From the NCBI RefSeq assembly GCF_002077155.1, contig NZ_CP015027.1:1094501-1158500 (forward strand): a DNA stretch of 64,000 nt, in the 5' to 3' direction. The notes under the pieces were generated by a model. That model saw nothing but the letters and a program-made list of their open reading frames with translations. It searched no databases and was not told where the DNA came from. Shown here in pieces: positions 1 through 8,660 of the stretch (the first letter of the stretch is position 1; the number at the start of each line of letters is the position of its first letter). This DNA comes from Sporosarcina sp. P33. Its GTDB lineage: Bacteria; Bacillota; Bacilli; Bacillales_A; Planococcaceae. The position numbers were made by a program, and so were the translations under genes.

Positions 1-245
1 AAACCTTCCCCCACCGTCCGCTGCAAAACCGTTGTTGTCCGCCCTTTAATAAATGATTGATCCTGACGTATTAATATTTCTCTTACAGCTTCGGGACTGT
101 TGACGACAAAAGTCGGTGACATACCTGTTTTTAATGAAATAACGTCGCCAAGCGGCTGAACACGTGTAAAAAAACGAATAGGATCACGCACAAATTCCAA
201 GTAATTCTGTATGCGCGATGTATCGATATCCTGTACCTTGACCAT
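1..245 (-). CDS. Cytochrome P450, N-terminal part (cut by window edge)
   Basis: The minus strand from an ATG at 245 encodes 81 residues that run off the left edge. The start follows a GGAGGAG ribosome binding site. The segment has the P450 N-terminal layout: a short soluble leader, a DPIRFF stretch, a β-strand region (GDVISLKTGM), then NSPEAVREIL and a RQDQSFIKGR motif matching the helix A-B region. There is no membrane anchor, as in soluble bacterial P450s. Heme and oxygen-binding motifs lie outside the window, so the substrate cannot be judged. The call rests on N-terminal similarity only. Confidence 0.7.
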   Translation of the reverse strand, partial: MVKVQDIDTSRIQNYLEFVRDPIRFFTRVQPLGDVISLKTGMSPTFVVNSPEAVREILIRQDQSFIKGRTTTVLQRTVGEG

Positions 246-340
246 AAACTCTCCTCCAGACGTTGCAAACTTATACTTCTCCCCATCTTCCGTATGTCTG
301 CAGATATTCTGGACACAATAATAAAAAGGAGGTGGGTCAA

Positions 341-496
341 TTGGCAAAAGACGTATTGTGCGAAGTCACAAACTGCCACTTTTGGGAATCAGGCAATCAA
401 TGCAGTGCTGAAGCAATCAAAGTGGTCACGAGAAAAGGCAAAAAGGCGAAAGACTCAGCCGAAACAGATTGTGGTACATTCCTTCCAAAAGGATGA
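341..496 (+). CDS. DUF1540 small cysteine protein
   Basis: A 51-residue protein starting at TTG, 6 bases after a strong AAAGGAGGTG site; the upstream in-frame ATG codons have no such site. Four cysteines (C7, C12, C21, C44) and the start KDVLCEVTNC are typical of the DUF1540 family, small putative metal-binding proteins common in Firmicutes. The function is unknown. It is a single gene, divergent from the P450 start, and is followed at once by a hairpin terminator. Confidence 0.75.
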   Translation: MAKDVLCEVTNCHFWESGNQCSAEAIKVVTRKGKKAKDSAETDCGTFLPKG

Positions 497-506
497 TCCG
501 CCAAGC

Positions 507-538
507 AGCAGCCATGCAATCATGCCTGGCTGCTTTTT
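507..538 (+). terminator. Intrinsic terminator after the DUF1540 gene
   Basis: Arms AGCAGCCA (507-514) and TGGCTGCT (527-534) are followed by a T run. The stem overlaps the 3' end of the convergent EamA gene. Confidence 0.75.
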
Positions 539-1425
539 ATTGCAGTGCCGGGACGGCGCATGGCTTCCCAGTTAACGGCAATAACGCTAAGAATCGCGAT
601 CAATCCGCCAATCGCTGACAATCCGCTCGGCAGCTCCTGCAGCCATACCCAGGCTACTATAATCGCAATAACCGGCTCTATGTAGAGAAGACTGGAGACA
701 GCACCCGCGTCAGCAAGTGACAGTGCAGTAGACCATGTAACATAAGCAATAGTCGCTGGGATGATCCCCATATAGACTGTCGACAATGTCGCCTCAAGCG
801 TGGCTCCCTGGATTTCATTAAGTAATCCCGGTGTGAAATAGAGAAATGGCAATGTACCTGCCCAAGTGAAATATGCCGTCAGTTCAACCGGTGTGTAGCG
901 TTTAAATAAAGGCTTTTGAAAGACAAAGAAAATAGAAGTTGAAATAACAGCAGCGATAATAAACCAGGCACCGGCTGAAACTTCAAGTGTTCCTTCTGCA
1001 CTTCCGGCTGTTATCAGCGCGACTCCTGCTAAACCAATTGCCATACCGATCCACCCAAGTCTGCTGATGGTTTCATGTAAAAATAAAACCGCGATCAGCG
1101 AAGTGAAAATGGGGACAGTGGCGATGAACAGGCCGGCTGTGCCAGCTGATACTGTTTGCTCTCCGTACGTTAAGCCAAAATGATAAATACTGATGCCCGC
1201 GAATCCTAGCAGCAGTATTTTCCATAGATCTTGGCGTGCCGGGAAGCGAATTTTTGTCCCTGGCCACAGTGCATACAAAATGAATACGAATGAAGCAACC
1301 AGAAATCTTGTTAAGACTAAATGGCCCGGTGAATATCCCCCGAGCAAGCTTACCCGGATAGCCGCGAAACTTGATCCCCATGCGGTAACAGTGAATAATC
1401 CCAAATAAAATGCTTTCTTATTCAT
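520..1425 (-). CDS. EamA/DMT-family transporter
   Basis: 301-residue integral membrane protein with about ten predicted helices in two repeated EamA halves (AWGSSFAAIRV near the start; a second half starting near SAGAWFIIAAV). DMT transporters of this size export or import small metabolites such as amino acids; the substrate cannot be read from sequence. I chose the ATG at 1425 because AAGGAAGG lies 7 bases upstream; the ORF extends seven codons further without a better site. It may be co-transcribed with the thioesterase gene 42 bases upstream. Confidence 0.8.
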   Translation of the reverse strand: MNKKAFYLGLFTVTAWGSSFAAIRVSLLGGYSPGHLVLTRFLVASFVFILYALWPGTKIRFPARQDLWKILLLGFAGISIYHFGLTYGEQTVSAGTAGLFIATVPIFTSLIAVLFLHETISRLGWIGMAIGLAGVALITAGSAEGTLEVSAGAWFIIAAVISTSIFFVFQKPLFKRYTPVELTAYFTWAGTLPFLYFTPGLLNEIQGATLEATLSTVYMGIIPATIAYVTWSTALSLADAGAVSSLLYIEPVIAIIVAWVWLQELPSGLSAIGGLIAILSVIAVNWEAMRRPGTAIKSSQA

Positions 1426-1467
1426 AACGGAACCTTCCTTGGCCAAAAATCAGGTCATGTGCATACG

Positions 1468-1875
1468 TCATTTCAACTTAAATGTGGCGGTACAAAAGGC
1501 AACTAACTCATCCCGTTCATTAAACAGTTTTCCTTCCACCAATGCGGTAGTTCGTGTTCTGTTGATGACAGATGCCTTTGTATAGACCGCTTCCTGAACG
1601 ACCGGCTTCAAGAAATTCGTAGCCATCTGAATAGTTGCAATTTCATCCGTGCCAAGTGACCGGCAAAGCACGCCCATCGTCGTGTCCAAAATAGACATAT
1701 ATATTCCGCCGTGAATAGTGCCGCTTATATTATCAAAGTCTTCTCGATAAGGTAAATATAATTCCACATCGCCTTCTTCTAATTTTTGTATTTGTGTACC
1801 AATAAACTTCCAAAATGGACTTGACTCAAAATCCTGCCGTAATCTTTCCAGATAATCCACTTTCGTTTCATTCAT
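1468..1875 (-). CDS. PaaI-family hotdog thioesterase
   Basis: 135-residue single hotdog-fold protein. The central HGGIYMSILDTTMG segment is the family's active-site helix region (HGG, then an acidic D in the helix). Members hydrolyse acyl-CoA, often aryl- or short-chain acyl-CoA, in the cytosol; the substrate is not predictable here. The start has a TGGAGGTAAC site. It is the first gene of a likely two-gene transcript with the EamA transporter. Confidence 0.8.
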   Translation of the reverse strand: MNETKVDYLERLRQDFESSPFWKFIGTQIQKLEEGDVELYLPYREDFDNISGTIHGGIYMSILDTTMGVLCRSLGTDEIATIQMATNFLKPVVQEAVYTKASVINRTRTTALVEGKLFNERDELVAFCTATFKLK

Positions 1876-2004
1876 TTCGTTACCTCCAGAAAATGTAGTT
1901 ATGTATTCTATACCATATCGTAAAGCAGTTCAGATAATAATTCAAAGAATTCTAACTTTACAAGGGGTACTGCAACTTTTTTATTTTTTTCTGCAAAAAA
2001 GTAT

Positions 2005-2032
2005 TTGTTTTTTATTCATTTTCCTTTATAAT
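2005..2032 (+). promoter_or_regulatory. σA-type promoter of the polyamine operon
   Basis: TTGTTT (2005-2010) and a perfect TATAAT (2027-2032) are 16 bases apart. Transcription would start near 2039, giving an untranslated leader of about 225 bases before speD. Confidence 0.65.
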
Positions 2033-2039
2033 GAAGACA

Positions 2040-2264
2040 ATTTCATAAGTTTTTTAATTTAGGAAGAGTAAACCTGTGAGCATCATGCCACCCAAATCAC
2101 CTGTTATGTAATGGAGTAGAGTTCATCTCTATACTTATATATACAAGCGAAACAGAGTAAAGGTCTCTCTCCAATCTGTCATGTTTGTGCTTTTTCATGT
2201 GGATTGGAGGGAGATCTTTTTTCATGCAATCACGAATTTCAAAGATTATATACAGAAAGGACGT
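2040..2264 (+). promoter_or_regulatory. Attenuator leader of the polyamine operon
   Basis: The leader ends in a strong terminator (2159-2222) placed 42 bases before the speD start. The only gene upstream reads the other way, so this hairpin can only act on the polyamine transcript. GGAG-T-AGAG (2113-2121) can pair with CTCTCTCC (2165-2172), which is the left arm of the terminator: a candidate antiterminator. A local hairpin TAGAG/CTCTA (2117-2131) would compete with it. The upstream part (about 2060-2112) would be the sensor. I do not recognise a SAM, guanidine, T-box or other known riboswitch core. Confidence 0.6.
2159..2222 (+). terminator. Leader terminator upstream of speD
   Basis: About 18 base pairs (2159-2176 with 2202-2219), including CTCCAATC/GATTGGAG. 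The loop contains two CATG motifs that can pair with each other. A run of six T follows (2217-2222). Confidence 0.8.
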
Positions 2265-3089
2265 ATGTTACGGTTGGAAAATAAGCTGAAGCTCTACGGC
2301 TTTAACAACCTCACCAAAACTCTTAGCTTCAATATTTATGACGTGAGCTATGCGAAAAGTAGACGGGAGCAAAGTGAGTATATCGCCTATATCGATGAGC
2401 AATATAATTCGGAACGATTAACGAAGATTTTATATGATGTGACCGAGATGATCGGAGCTCATGTATTGAATGTCAGTAAACAAGACTACGACCCGCAGGG
2501 AGCCAGTGTGACGCTGATGATTTCAGAAGAGAAATTTCCCGCATCACAAATAGACCCGTCCTGTAATCAGGGAGCCATTCCTTTTCCTCCCGATAAAGAT
2601 TCCGTCGTCAGTCATTTAGATAAAAGCCATGTGACCGTCCATACGTATCCCGAGTATCATCCCGATAATTCCATTGCGACGTTTCGGGTGGATATTGATG
2701 TTTCTACGTGCGGGGAGATCTCGCCGTTGAAGGCATTAGATTATTTGATCGGGAGTTTTGACTCAGATATTATTACAGCCGATTATCGCGTACGGGGATT
2801 TACACGTTCTGTTGACGGTAAAAAGCTGTTCATGGATCATGCCATGACATCGATTCAGGATTTCATCGACAGAAAGACGCTGGAAAAATACGATGCGATT
2901 GATATTAATGTCTATCAGGCGAATATTTTCCATACTAAGCTGCTAATTAAAGAAATTGATTTGCAGGAATACCTGTTCAATAAAGATGTCTCGGAGCTGC
3001 CTCCAAAAGAACGTCTTCAAATCTCGCATAATCTGCGGAAAGAGATGATTGAAATATACAGCGGTTCCAACGTCTATGAAAATGAGTGA
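2265..3089 (+). CDS. speD: S-adenosylmethionine decarboxylase proenzyme, class 1A
   Basis: 274 residues, of the long E. coli-type (class 1A) rather than the ~125-residue Bacillus subtilis type. The proenzyme self-cleaves at LDK-S121 in SHVTVHTYPE to form the pyruvoyl group; the STCG segment (C149) and SPLKAL follow as in the family. The product is decarboxylated AdoMet, the aminopropyl donor for SpeE. I chose the ATG at 2265 because AGAAAGG precedes it; the upstream ATG at 2181 lies in the terminator loop. First gene of a tightly packed six-gene operon; the next start is 10 bases after its stop. Confidence 0.93.
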   Translation: MLRLENKLKLYGFNNLTKTLSFNIYDVSYAKSRREQSEYIAYIDEQYNSERLTKILYDVTEMIGAHVLNVSKQDYDPQGASVTLMISEEKFPASQIDPSCNQGAIPFPPDKDSVVSHLDKSHVTVHTYPEYHPDNSIATFRVDIDVSTCGEISPLKALDYLIGSFDSDIITADYRVRGFTRSVDGKKLFMDHAMTSIQDFIDRKTLEKYDAIDINVYQANIFHTKLLIKEIDLQEYLFNKDVSELPPKERLQISHNLRKEMIEIYSGSNVYENE

Positions 3090-3099
3090 GGAGAGAACA

Positions 3100-4557
3100 T
3101 TGACACGATCACAACACCGCGTTCCTATTAAGGAAGCATTGCAGCAGTATCAGGAAGCACGTGTCGTGCCGTTTGATGTACCAGGGCACAAACACGGACG
3201 AGGCAACAGAGAGTTGGCCGACTTCCTCGGAGAAAGCTGTCTGCATCATGATGTAAATTCCATGAAGCCGCTCGATAACCTATGCCACCCTGTATCTGTC
3301 ATCCGCGAAGCTGAAGAATTGGCGGCAGATGCTTTTGGTGCAAAGCATGCATTTTTGCTCGTCAACGGGACTACGTCCGCTGTTCAGGCAATGGTCATGA
3401 CCGCCTGTAAAGCCGGAGAAAAGATCATTATGCCGCGCAACGTACACCGCAGTGCGATCAATGCGCTGATTTTAAGCGGGGCCGTGCCGATTTATGTGAA
3501 CCCCGGCGTGCAGCAGGACCTCGGAATTCCGCTTGGCATGTCGGTGGATGAAGTGAAAAAGACCATCATGGATCACCCCGATGCGAAAGCGATTCTGATT
3601 AACAATCCGACGTACTACGGGATTTGCTCCAATTTACAGGCAATAACGGATCTTGCCCATGAGCACGATATGCTGGTGCTGGTGGATGAAGCACATGGCA
3701 CGCATTTTTATTTCAACGACAAATTGCCAGCTTCCGCAATGTCAGTCGGTGCGGATATGGCCTCTATCAGTATGCACAAATCCGGCGGTTCACTTACCCA
3801 GAGTTCATTTTTACTGATTAATAACGGAGTGAGTGAAGGCTATACGCGGCAGATTATTAACTTGACACAAACAACGAGCGGGTCATATCTTTTGATGTCA
3901 TCTCTCGATATATCACGTAAGAATCTGGCGCTGCACGGACAGGAAATTTTCGATAAGGTCATCAGAATGGCACAGTACACCCGTGATGAAATCAATCAGA
4001 TCGGAGGATATTATGCCTATTCCAAAGAGCTGATCAACGGTGATACCGTCTATGATTTTGATGAATCAAAATTATCGATCCATACACGCCAAATCGGACT
4101 GGCCGGCATTGAAGTGTACGATATTTTGCGTGATGAGTATGATATTCAAATCGAATTCGGAGATGTGGCGAATATACTTGCTTATATTTCCGTCGGAGAC
4201 CGGACGCTTGACCTTGAACGGCTAGTTGCTGCCCTGGCAGAAATTAAACGGCGCTATAAAAAGGATTCGGGCTCTTTATTCGATCATGAATACATTACTC
4301 CTGAAATTGTCCAGACGCCCCAGCAGGCATTTTATGCAGACAAGGAAGTACTGCAGTTAACAGAATCTTCGGGACGCATCGCAAGCGAATTCGTCATGTG
4401 CTACCCGCCCGGCATTCCGATCGTGGCGCCCGGAGAACGGATCACAGATGAAATCATCGCGTATATCGGCTATTGCAAGGACAAGGGGTGTTTCCTGACA
4501 GGGACAGAGGATACGCAAGTCGAACGGATTAACGTAGTGAAGGAGGACACCCGATGA
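3100..4557 (+). CDS. speA: Orn/Lys/Arg decarboxylase, probably arginine decarboxylase
   Basis: 485-residue fold-type I PLP enzyme of the SpeA group of Bacillales. DEAHG at 196-200 and SMHKSGG at 224-230 hold the cofactor-binding Asp and the Schiff-base Lys227; the C-terminal part contains YPPGIPIVAPGERI. With speB in the operon the likely substrate is arginine, giving agmatine. The start is a TTG at 3100, 4 bases after GAGGAGAG; an in-frame ATG at 3082 overlaps speD but lacks a site. The choice between arginine, lysine and ornithine rests on context. Confidence 0.85.
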   Translation: MTRSQHRVPIKEALQQYQEARVVPFDVPGHKHGRGNRELADFLGESCLHHDVNSMKPLDNLCHPVSVIREAEELAADAFGAKHAFLLVNGTTSAVQAMVMTACKAGEKIIMPRNVHRSAINALILSGAVPIYVNPGVQQDLGIPLGMSVDEVKKTIMDHPDAKAILINNPTYYGICSNLQAITDLAHEHDMLVLVDEAHGTHFYFNDKLPASAMSVGADMASISMHKSGGSLTQSSFLLINNGVSEGYTRQIINLTQTTSGSYLLMSSLDISRKNLALHGQEIFDKVIRMAQYTRDEINQIGGYYAYSKELINGDTVYDFDESKLSIHTRQIGLAGIEVYDILRDEYDIQIEFGDVANILAYISVGDRTLDLERLVAALAEIKRRYKKDSGSLFDHEYITPEIVQTPQQAFYADKEVLQLTESSGRIASEFVMCYPPGIPIVAPGERITDEIIAYIGYCKDKGCFLTGTEDTQVERINVVKEDTR

Positions 4558-5405
4558 ATTTATGGTTTACAGAAGATCATTCACCGCATACCCGTTTTTC
4601 CATTCGCGTGGAGGAACATCTTTATACGGCGACGAGTGAATTCCAGAAAATTGATGTCTTCCAGACGACTGAGTTCGGGAAGATTTTAACTTTAGACGGC
4701 TATGTCATGGTGACGGAAAAAGATGAATTCATTTATCACGACATGATTGTTCACGTTCCGATGGCGACCAATCCATCGATTGAAAAGGTGCTCGTCATCG
4801 GTGCGGGCGACGGAGGAACTGTACGTGAATTAACGAGATACCCGTCAATCAAACGAATCGACATGGTTGAAATCGATCAGCAAGTCGTGGAGGTATGTCA
4901 AAAGTTTTTGCCGCAGACCGCCGCACAGCTGACAGATCCGCGCGTGCATCTCTATTTTGAGGATGGTCTGAAATTTGTACGTCAGCAAGAGAATTCCTAT
5001 GACTTAATTATTGTAGACTCTACCGATCCATTCGGGCCGGGAGAGGGCCTCTTCACAAAAGAGTTTTACGGTAATTGCTATAAGGCGCTGAATGAAAAAG
5101 GGATTCTAGTGAATCAGCATGAAAGTCCATTTTATGCGGAAGATGCACGCGGAATGCAGCGCGCGCATAAAAGCATCACGGGATTCTTCCCGGTCTCGAA
5201 AGTTTATCAGGCGCATATTCCAACCTACCCTTCCGGACATTGGCTGTTCGGATTTGCATCCAAAAAATATGATCCAGTGGATGATTTGAATGCGGATGCC
5301 TGGAATGCTCTCGGTTTACAAACAAAGTATTATAATCCCAAACTGCACGTCGGCTCTTTTGCATTGCCGAATTATGTAAAGGAGCTGCTGATCCATGCTG
5401 AATAA
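4554..5405 (+). CDS. speE: Spermidine synthase / polyamine aminopropyltransferase
   Basis: 283 residues. The AdoMet-type Rossmann motif GAGDGG is at 83-88 and the catalytic DSTDPFGPGEGLF motif starts at 155. It transfers an aminopropyl group from decarboxylated AdoMet to a diamine, classically putrescine to spermidine. Agmatine as acceptor is also possible, as in the Thermus N1-aminopropylagmatine route, because speA and speB flank it. The start overlaps the speA stop (ATGA), so the two are translationally coupled. Confidence 0.92.
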   Translation: MNLWFTEDHSPHTRFSIRVEEHLYTATSEFQKIDVFQTTEFGKILTLDGYVMVTEKDEFIYHDMIVHVPMATNPSIEKVLVIGAGDGGTVRELTRYPSIKRIDMVEIDQQVVEVCQKFLPQTAAQLTDPRVHLYFEDGLKFVRQQENSYDLIIVDSTDPFGPGEGLFTKEFYGNCYKALNEKGILVNQHESPFYAEDARGMQRAHKSITGFFPVSKVYQAHIPTYPSGHWLFGFASKKYDPVDDLNADAWNALGLQTKYYNPKLHVGSFALPNYVKELLIHAE

Positions 5406-6279
5406 AAATATTGAAACCTTTTTAGGTTTTGAAGCAGATTATGAGGAATCATCTTTTGTCATCTTCGGAGCACCTTTTGATTCAACCACATCGTTTAGAC
5501 CGGGTACGCGCTTCGCCAGTAAAGTGATGCGCAGCGAATCATTCGGACTCGAGACATACAGTCCGTATCAGGATGCAGATTTGACGGATTTCGCGTTATT
5601 TGACGGCGGCGACCTGGAACTCAGTTTCGGCAACACTGAACGCGCATTGGCACAGATCGAAGAATTCACTGCGCAAGTTCTGAAAGATGAAAAGATCCCT
5701 TGCATGATCGGCGGCGAACACTTGGTGACATTGGGCGCTGTCCGTGCGGCTGCTAAAAAATATCCTGACTTGCATGTCATCCAATTCGATGCACATACCG
5801 ATTTGCGTGAAGATTATTTGGATCAGCGTCTGTCCCATGCTACAGTCATACGCAGAATTTGGGACTTGCTTGGTGATAAGAAAATCTTTCAATACGGCAT
5901 CCGTTCCGGCGACCGTCCTGAATTCGAATGGGCAGCCAAGCAGCATGTGTTTATGAATAAATTTAATTTTGACGGTCTCGAAGATACAGCGGCAAAGCTG
6001 CAGGGAAAACCTGTGTATTTAACAATTGATCTGGATGTGCTGGATCCTTCCGTATTTCCCGGAACCGGTACACCCGAAGCAGGCGGTGTAAGTTTCGTTG
6101 AACTGCTGCAGGCGATTTTAACAGTCAGCGGCCTGAATATTGTCGCCTGTGATATTAACGAGCTGTCCCCTGTCTATGACCAAAGCGGCGTGTCAACCGC
6201 CGTTGCCTGTAAAGTGTTGCGTGAACTAACCATAGCAATAAATAAAAATAATGAAATTGGTGGTGTCAATAATGAGTAA
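5395..6279 (+). CDS. speB: Agmatinase / ureohydrolase
   Basis: 294-residue binuclear-manganese ureohydrolase. Metal ligands are visible in GGEH (H109), DAHTD (D132, H134, D136) and DLDVLDPS. It converts agmatine to putrescine and urea. Because the operon also carries speE and the carboxynorspermidine genes, it could instead act on aminopropylagmatine to release spermidine directly. It overlaps the end of speE by 11 bases and its own end overlaps the next gene by 8. Confidence 0.9.
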   Translation: MLNKNIETFLGFEADYEESSFVIFGAPFDSTTSFRPGTRFASKVMRSESFGLETYSPYQDADLTDFALFDGGDLELSFGNTERALAQIEEFTAQVLKDEKIPCMIGGEHLVTLGAVRAAAKKYPDLHVIQFDAHTDLREDYLDQRLSHATVIRRIWDLLGDKKIFQYGIRSGDRPEFEWAAKQHVFMNKFNFDGLEDTAAKLQGKPVYLTIDLDVLDPSVFPGTGTPEAGGVSFVELLQAILTVSGLNIVACDINELSPVYDQSGVSTAVACKVLRELTIAINKNNEIGGVNNE

Positions 6280-7471
6280 AGCATTAATTATTGGAGCAGG
6301 CGGCGTAGCATCTGTCGTCGCGCATAAGTGTTGCCAAGTACCGGATGTATTTGAAGAAATCTGTATCGCAAGCCGTACAAAGTCTAAATGTGACGCGTTA
6401 AAAGAAAAACTGGACGGCGGCCGCACCAAAATCCAAACTGCACAAGTGGATGCGGATAACGTGCCTGAACTGGTTGCGTTAATCAATGAATTCAAACCTG
6501 ACATCGTTATCAACGTTGCATTGCCTTATCAAGATTTGACAATCATGGACGCTTGTCTTGAAACAAAAACGGACTATCTTGACACAGCAAACTACGAGCC
6601 GCTCGACACTGCGAAATTCGAGTATAAGTGGCAATGGGCATACAAAGAGAAATTTGAAGAAGCGGGCATTACCGCATTACTCGGCAGCGGTTTCGATCCC
6701 GGTGTAACAGGCGTATTCTCTGCCTACGCATTGAAGCATTACTTTGACGAGATTCATACGATTGATATCGTGGATGCCAACGCCGGTGATCACGGATATC
6801 CGTTTGCTACGAACTTCAACCCAGAAATCAACATCCGTGAAATCACAGCAAACGGCCGATACTACGAAAAAGGAGAGTTCATCGAAACCGAACCTCTTGA
6901 AGTGAAACGTGTCTATGACCTGCCTGAAATCGGACCAAAAGATGTCTATCTGTTATACCATGAGGAATTGGAATCGCTGGCAAAGAATATTACAGGAGTA
7001 GAGAAAATTCGATTCTGGATGACATTCTCCGAAAAGTATTTGACGCATCTTCGCGTGCTGGAAAACGTCGGCATGACATCCATTGAGCCAATCGAATTTG
7101 AGGGACAGCAAATTGTTCCGCTGCAATTCCTGAAAGCGGTTCTGCCTGACCCTGCTTCCCTGGGACCACGCACAAAAGGAAAGACTAATATTGGCTGTAT
7201 TTATCAAGGCACGAAAGACGGCGAACCAAAAACATATTACGTCTATAATATTTGCGATCATCAGGAGTGTTACCGCGAAGTAGGCTCACAGGCTATTTCT
7301 TACACTACAGGTGTGCCTGCTATGATTGGCGCCATGATGATGCTAACAGGCAAGTGGAAAAAACCAGGTGTCTTCAATATTGAAGAATTTGATCCAGATC
7401 CATTCATGGAAGCATTGAATGAATATGGATTACCTTGGCACGAGGATTTTAATCCTACTTTGATCGACTGA
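6272..7471 (+). CDS. Carboxynorspermidine-type dehydrogenase (saccharopine dehydrogenase family)
   Basis: 399 residues. An N-terminal Rossmann motif (ALIIGAGGVASVVAHKC) and a saccharopine-dehydrogenase-like C-terminal half match carboxy(nor)spermidine dehydrogenase. The family condenses aspartate β-semialdehyde with a diamine using NADPH, giving carboxyspermidine from putrescine or carboxynorspermidine from diaminopropane. Agmatine is accepted by relatives in the carboxyaminopropylagmatine route. I chose the ATG at 6272 after TTGGTGGTG; another ATG lies seven codons upstream. It overlaps speB and precedes its partner decarboxylase. Confidence 0.87.
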   Translation: MSKALIIGAGGVASVVAHKCCQVPDVFEEICIASRTKSKCDALKEKLDGGRTKIQTAQVDADNVPELVALINEFKPDIVINVALPYQDLTIMDACLETKTDYLDTANYEPLDTAKFEYKWQWAYKEKFEEAGITALLGSGFDPGVTGVFSAYALKHYFDEIHTIDIVDANAGDHGYPFATNFNPEINIREITANGRYYEKGEFIETEPLEVKRVYDLPEIGPKDVYLLYHEELESLAKNITGVEKIRFWMTFSEKYLTHLRVLENVGMTSIEPIEFEGQQIVPLQFLKAVLPDPASLGPRTKGKTNIGCIYQGTKDGEPKTYYVYNICDHQECYREVGSQAISYTTGVPAMIGAMMMLTGKWKKPGVFNIEEFDPDPFMEALNEYGLPWHEDFNPTLID

Positions 7472-7481
7472 GGAGATTACT

Positions 7482-8618
7482 ATGAACTTTGATATACAAG
7501 CAGTTCCTTCACCCAGCTATGTCGTTGACGAAAAACTGTTGCTCGCGAATTTAGAAAAAATGAAATCAGTCATTGATCAAACGGGATGTAAAATTCTGCT
7601 TGCGCAAAAAGGTTTTTCCATGTTTGAAGTTTATCCGTTAATTGGCCGGTATTTACACGGGGTGACATCAAGCGGTTTATTTGAAGCGCGTCTCGGTTAC
7701 GAAGAGATGGGTAAAGAAGTGCACACCTACGCTCCGGCTTTCCACGAAGATGAGTTTGATGACATTCTGCGTTATTCTGATCATCTGGTGTTCAATTCAT
7801 TTGCGCAGTGGAAGCAATTCAAGGACCGTGTGCAGAGGCATGATCAGCCGATTGAATGCGGCATCCGGATTAATCCCGAATACTCAGAGATTGAAACAGA
7901 TATGTACAATCCTTGCTTTTCATTCTCGCGGTTCGGTGTCACATTAGAGAACTTTGAAGCAGATGAGCTGGATGGCATCACCGGACTGCACTTCCACACG
8001 ATGTGTGAACAAAACTCTGATACGTTATGGCGCACGATTCAAATTATTGATGAAGAGTTTGGTCCTTATTTACAGAAGATGAAGTGGATCAATTTCGGGG
8101 GCGGCCATCATATTACACGTCCTGATTATGATATCGAAACATTAATCCGCTCCATTCGATTTATGCAGGATAAGTATCAGCTTGATGTGTACTTGGAGCC
8201 AGGCGAAGCCGTTGCACTCAACACAGGATTCCTCGTTGCCACCGTGCTTGATACCATGCATAACGGCATGCCGATTGCCATTCTTGATACATCAGCTTCG
8301 TGCCATATGCCAGACGTTCTCGAAATGCCTTATCGTCCCGAAATTATCGGTGCGGGAAAGCCTGATGAAAAAGCACATACGTATCGTTTAGGCGGTCCGA
8401 CATGTCTTGCAGGTGATGTGATCGGCGACTATTCGTTCGATCAGCCGCTGCAGCCAGGCGACCGACTGGTATTTTGCGATATGGCGCATTATTCTATGGT
8501 AAAAAACAATACATTTAATGGTGTCAACCTGCCGTCTATCGTCCTGCATACTGCGGATAATAACATCAACGTCGTAAAACAATTCGGCTATGAAGATTTC
8601 AGGCAGCGCCTATCATAA
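7482..8618 (+). CDS. nspC: Carboxynorspermidine/carboxyspermidine decarboxylase
   Basis: 378-residue PLP enzyme of the alanine-racemase-fold decarboxylase family. The cofactor lysine is K43 in LLAQKGFS; HFHTMCEQ, NFGGGHHI and the C-terminal GGPTCLAGDVIGDY motif (metal/PLP site and catalytic Cys) are present. It decarboxylates the product of the previous enzyme to spermidine or norspermidine. A TGAGGAG site precedes the start. Last gene of the operon, with a terminator 2 bases after the stop. Confidence 0.9.
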   Translation: MNFDIQAVPSPSYVVDEKLLLANLEKMKSVIDQTGCKILLAQKGFSMFEVYPLIGRYLHGVTSSGLFEARLGYEEMGKEVHTYAPAFHEDEFDDILRYSDHLVFNSFAQWKQFKDRVQRHDQPIECGIRINPEYSEIETDMYNPCFSFSRFGVTLENFEADELDGITGLHFHTMCEQNSDTLWRTIQIIDEEFGPYLQKMKWINFGGGHHITRPDYDIETLIRSIRFMQDKYQLDVYLEPGEAVALNTGFLVATVLDTMHNGMPIAILDTSASCHMPDVLEMPYRPEIIGAGKPDEKAHTYRLGGPTCLAGDVIGDYSFDQPLQPGDRLVFCDMAHYSMVKNNTFNGVNLPSIVLHTADNNINVVKQFGYEDFRQRLS

Positions 8619-8620
8619 TA

Positions 8621-8658
8621 AAAACCGGTTCGCTTTTATGTAAGCGAACCGGTTTTTT
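8621..8658. terminator. Bidirectional terminator between the polyamine operon and the Ca2+/H+ antiporter
   Basis: A perfect 15-bp stem (8621-8635 with 8642-8656) with A and T runs on both sides serves both convergent genes. Confidence 0.88.
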
Positions 8659-8660
8659 AC

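Noticed and set aside
2181-2264. Upstream in-frame extension of speD
   Set aside because: The ATG at 2181 lies in the loop of the leader terminator without a ribosome site; class 1A proteins begin near the ATG at 2265.
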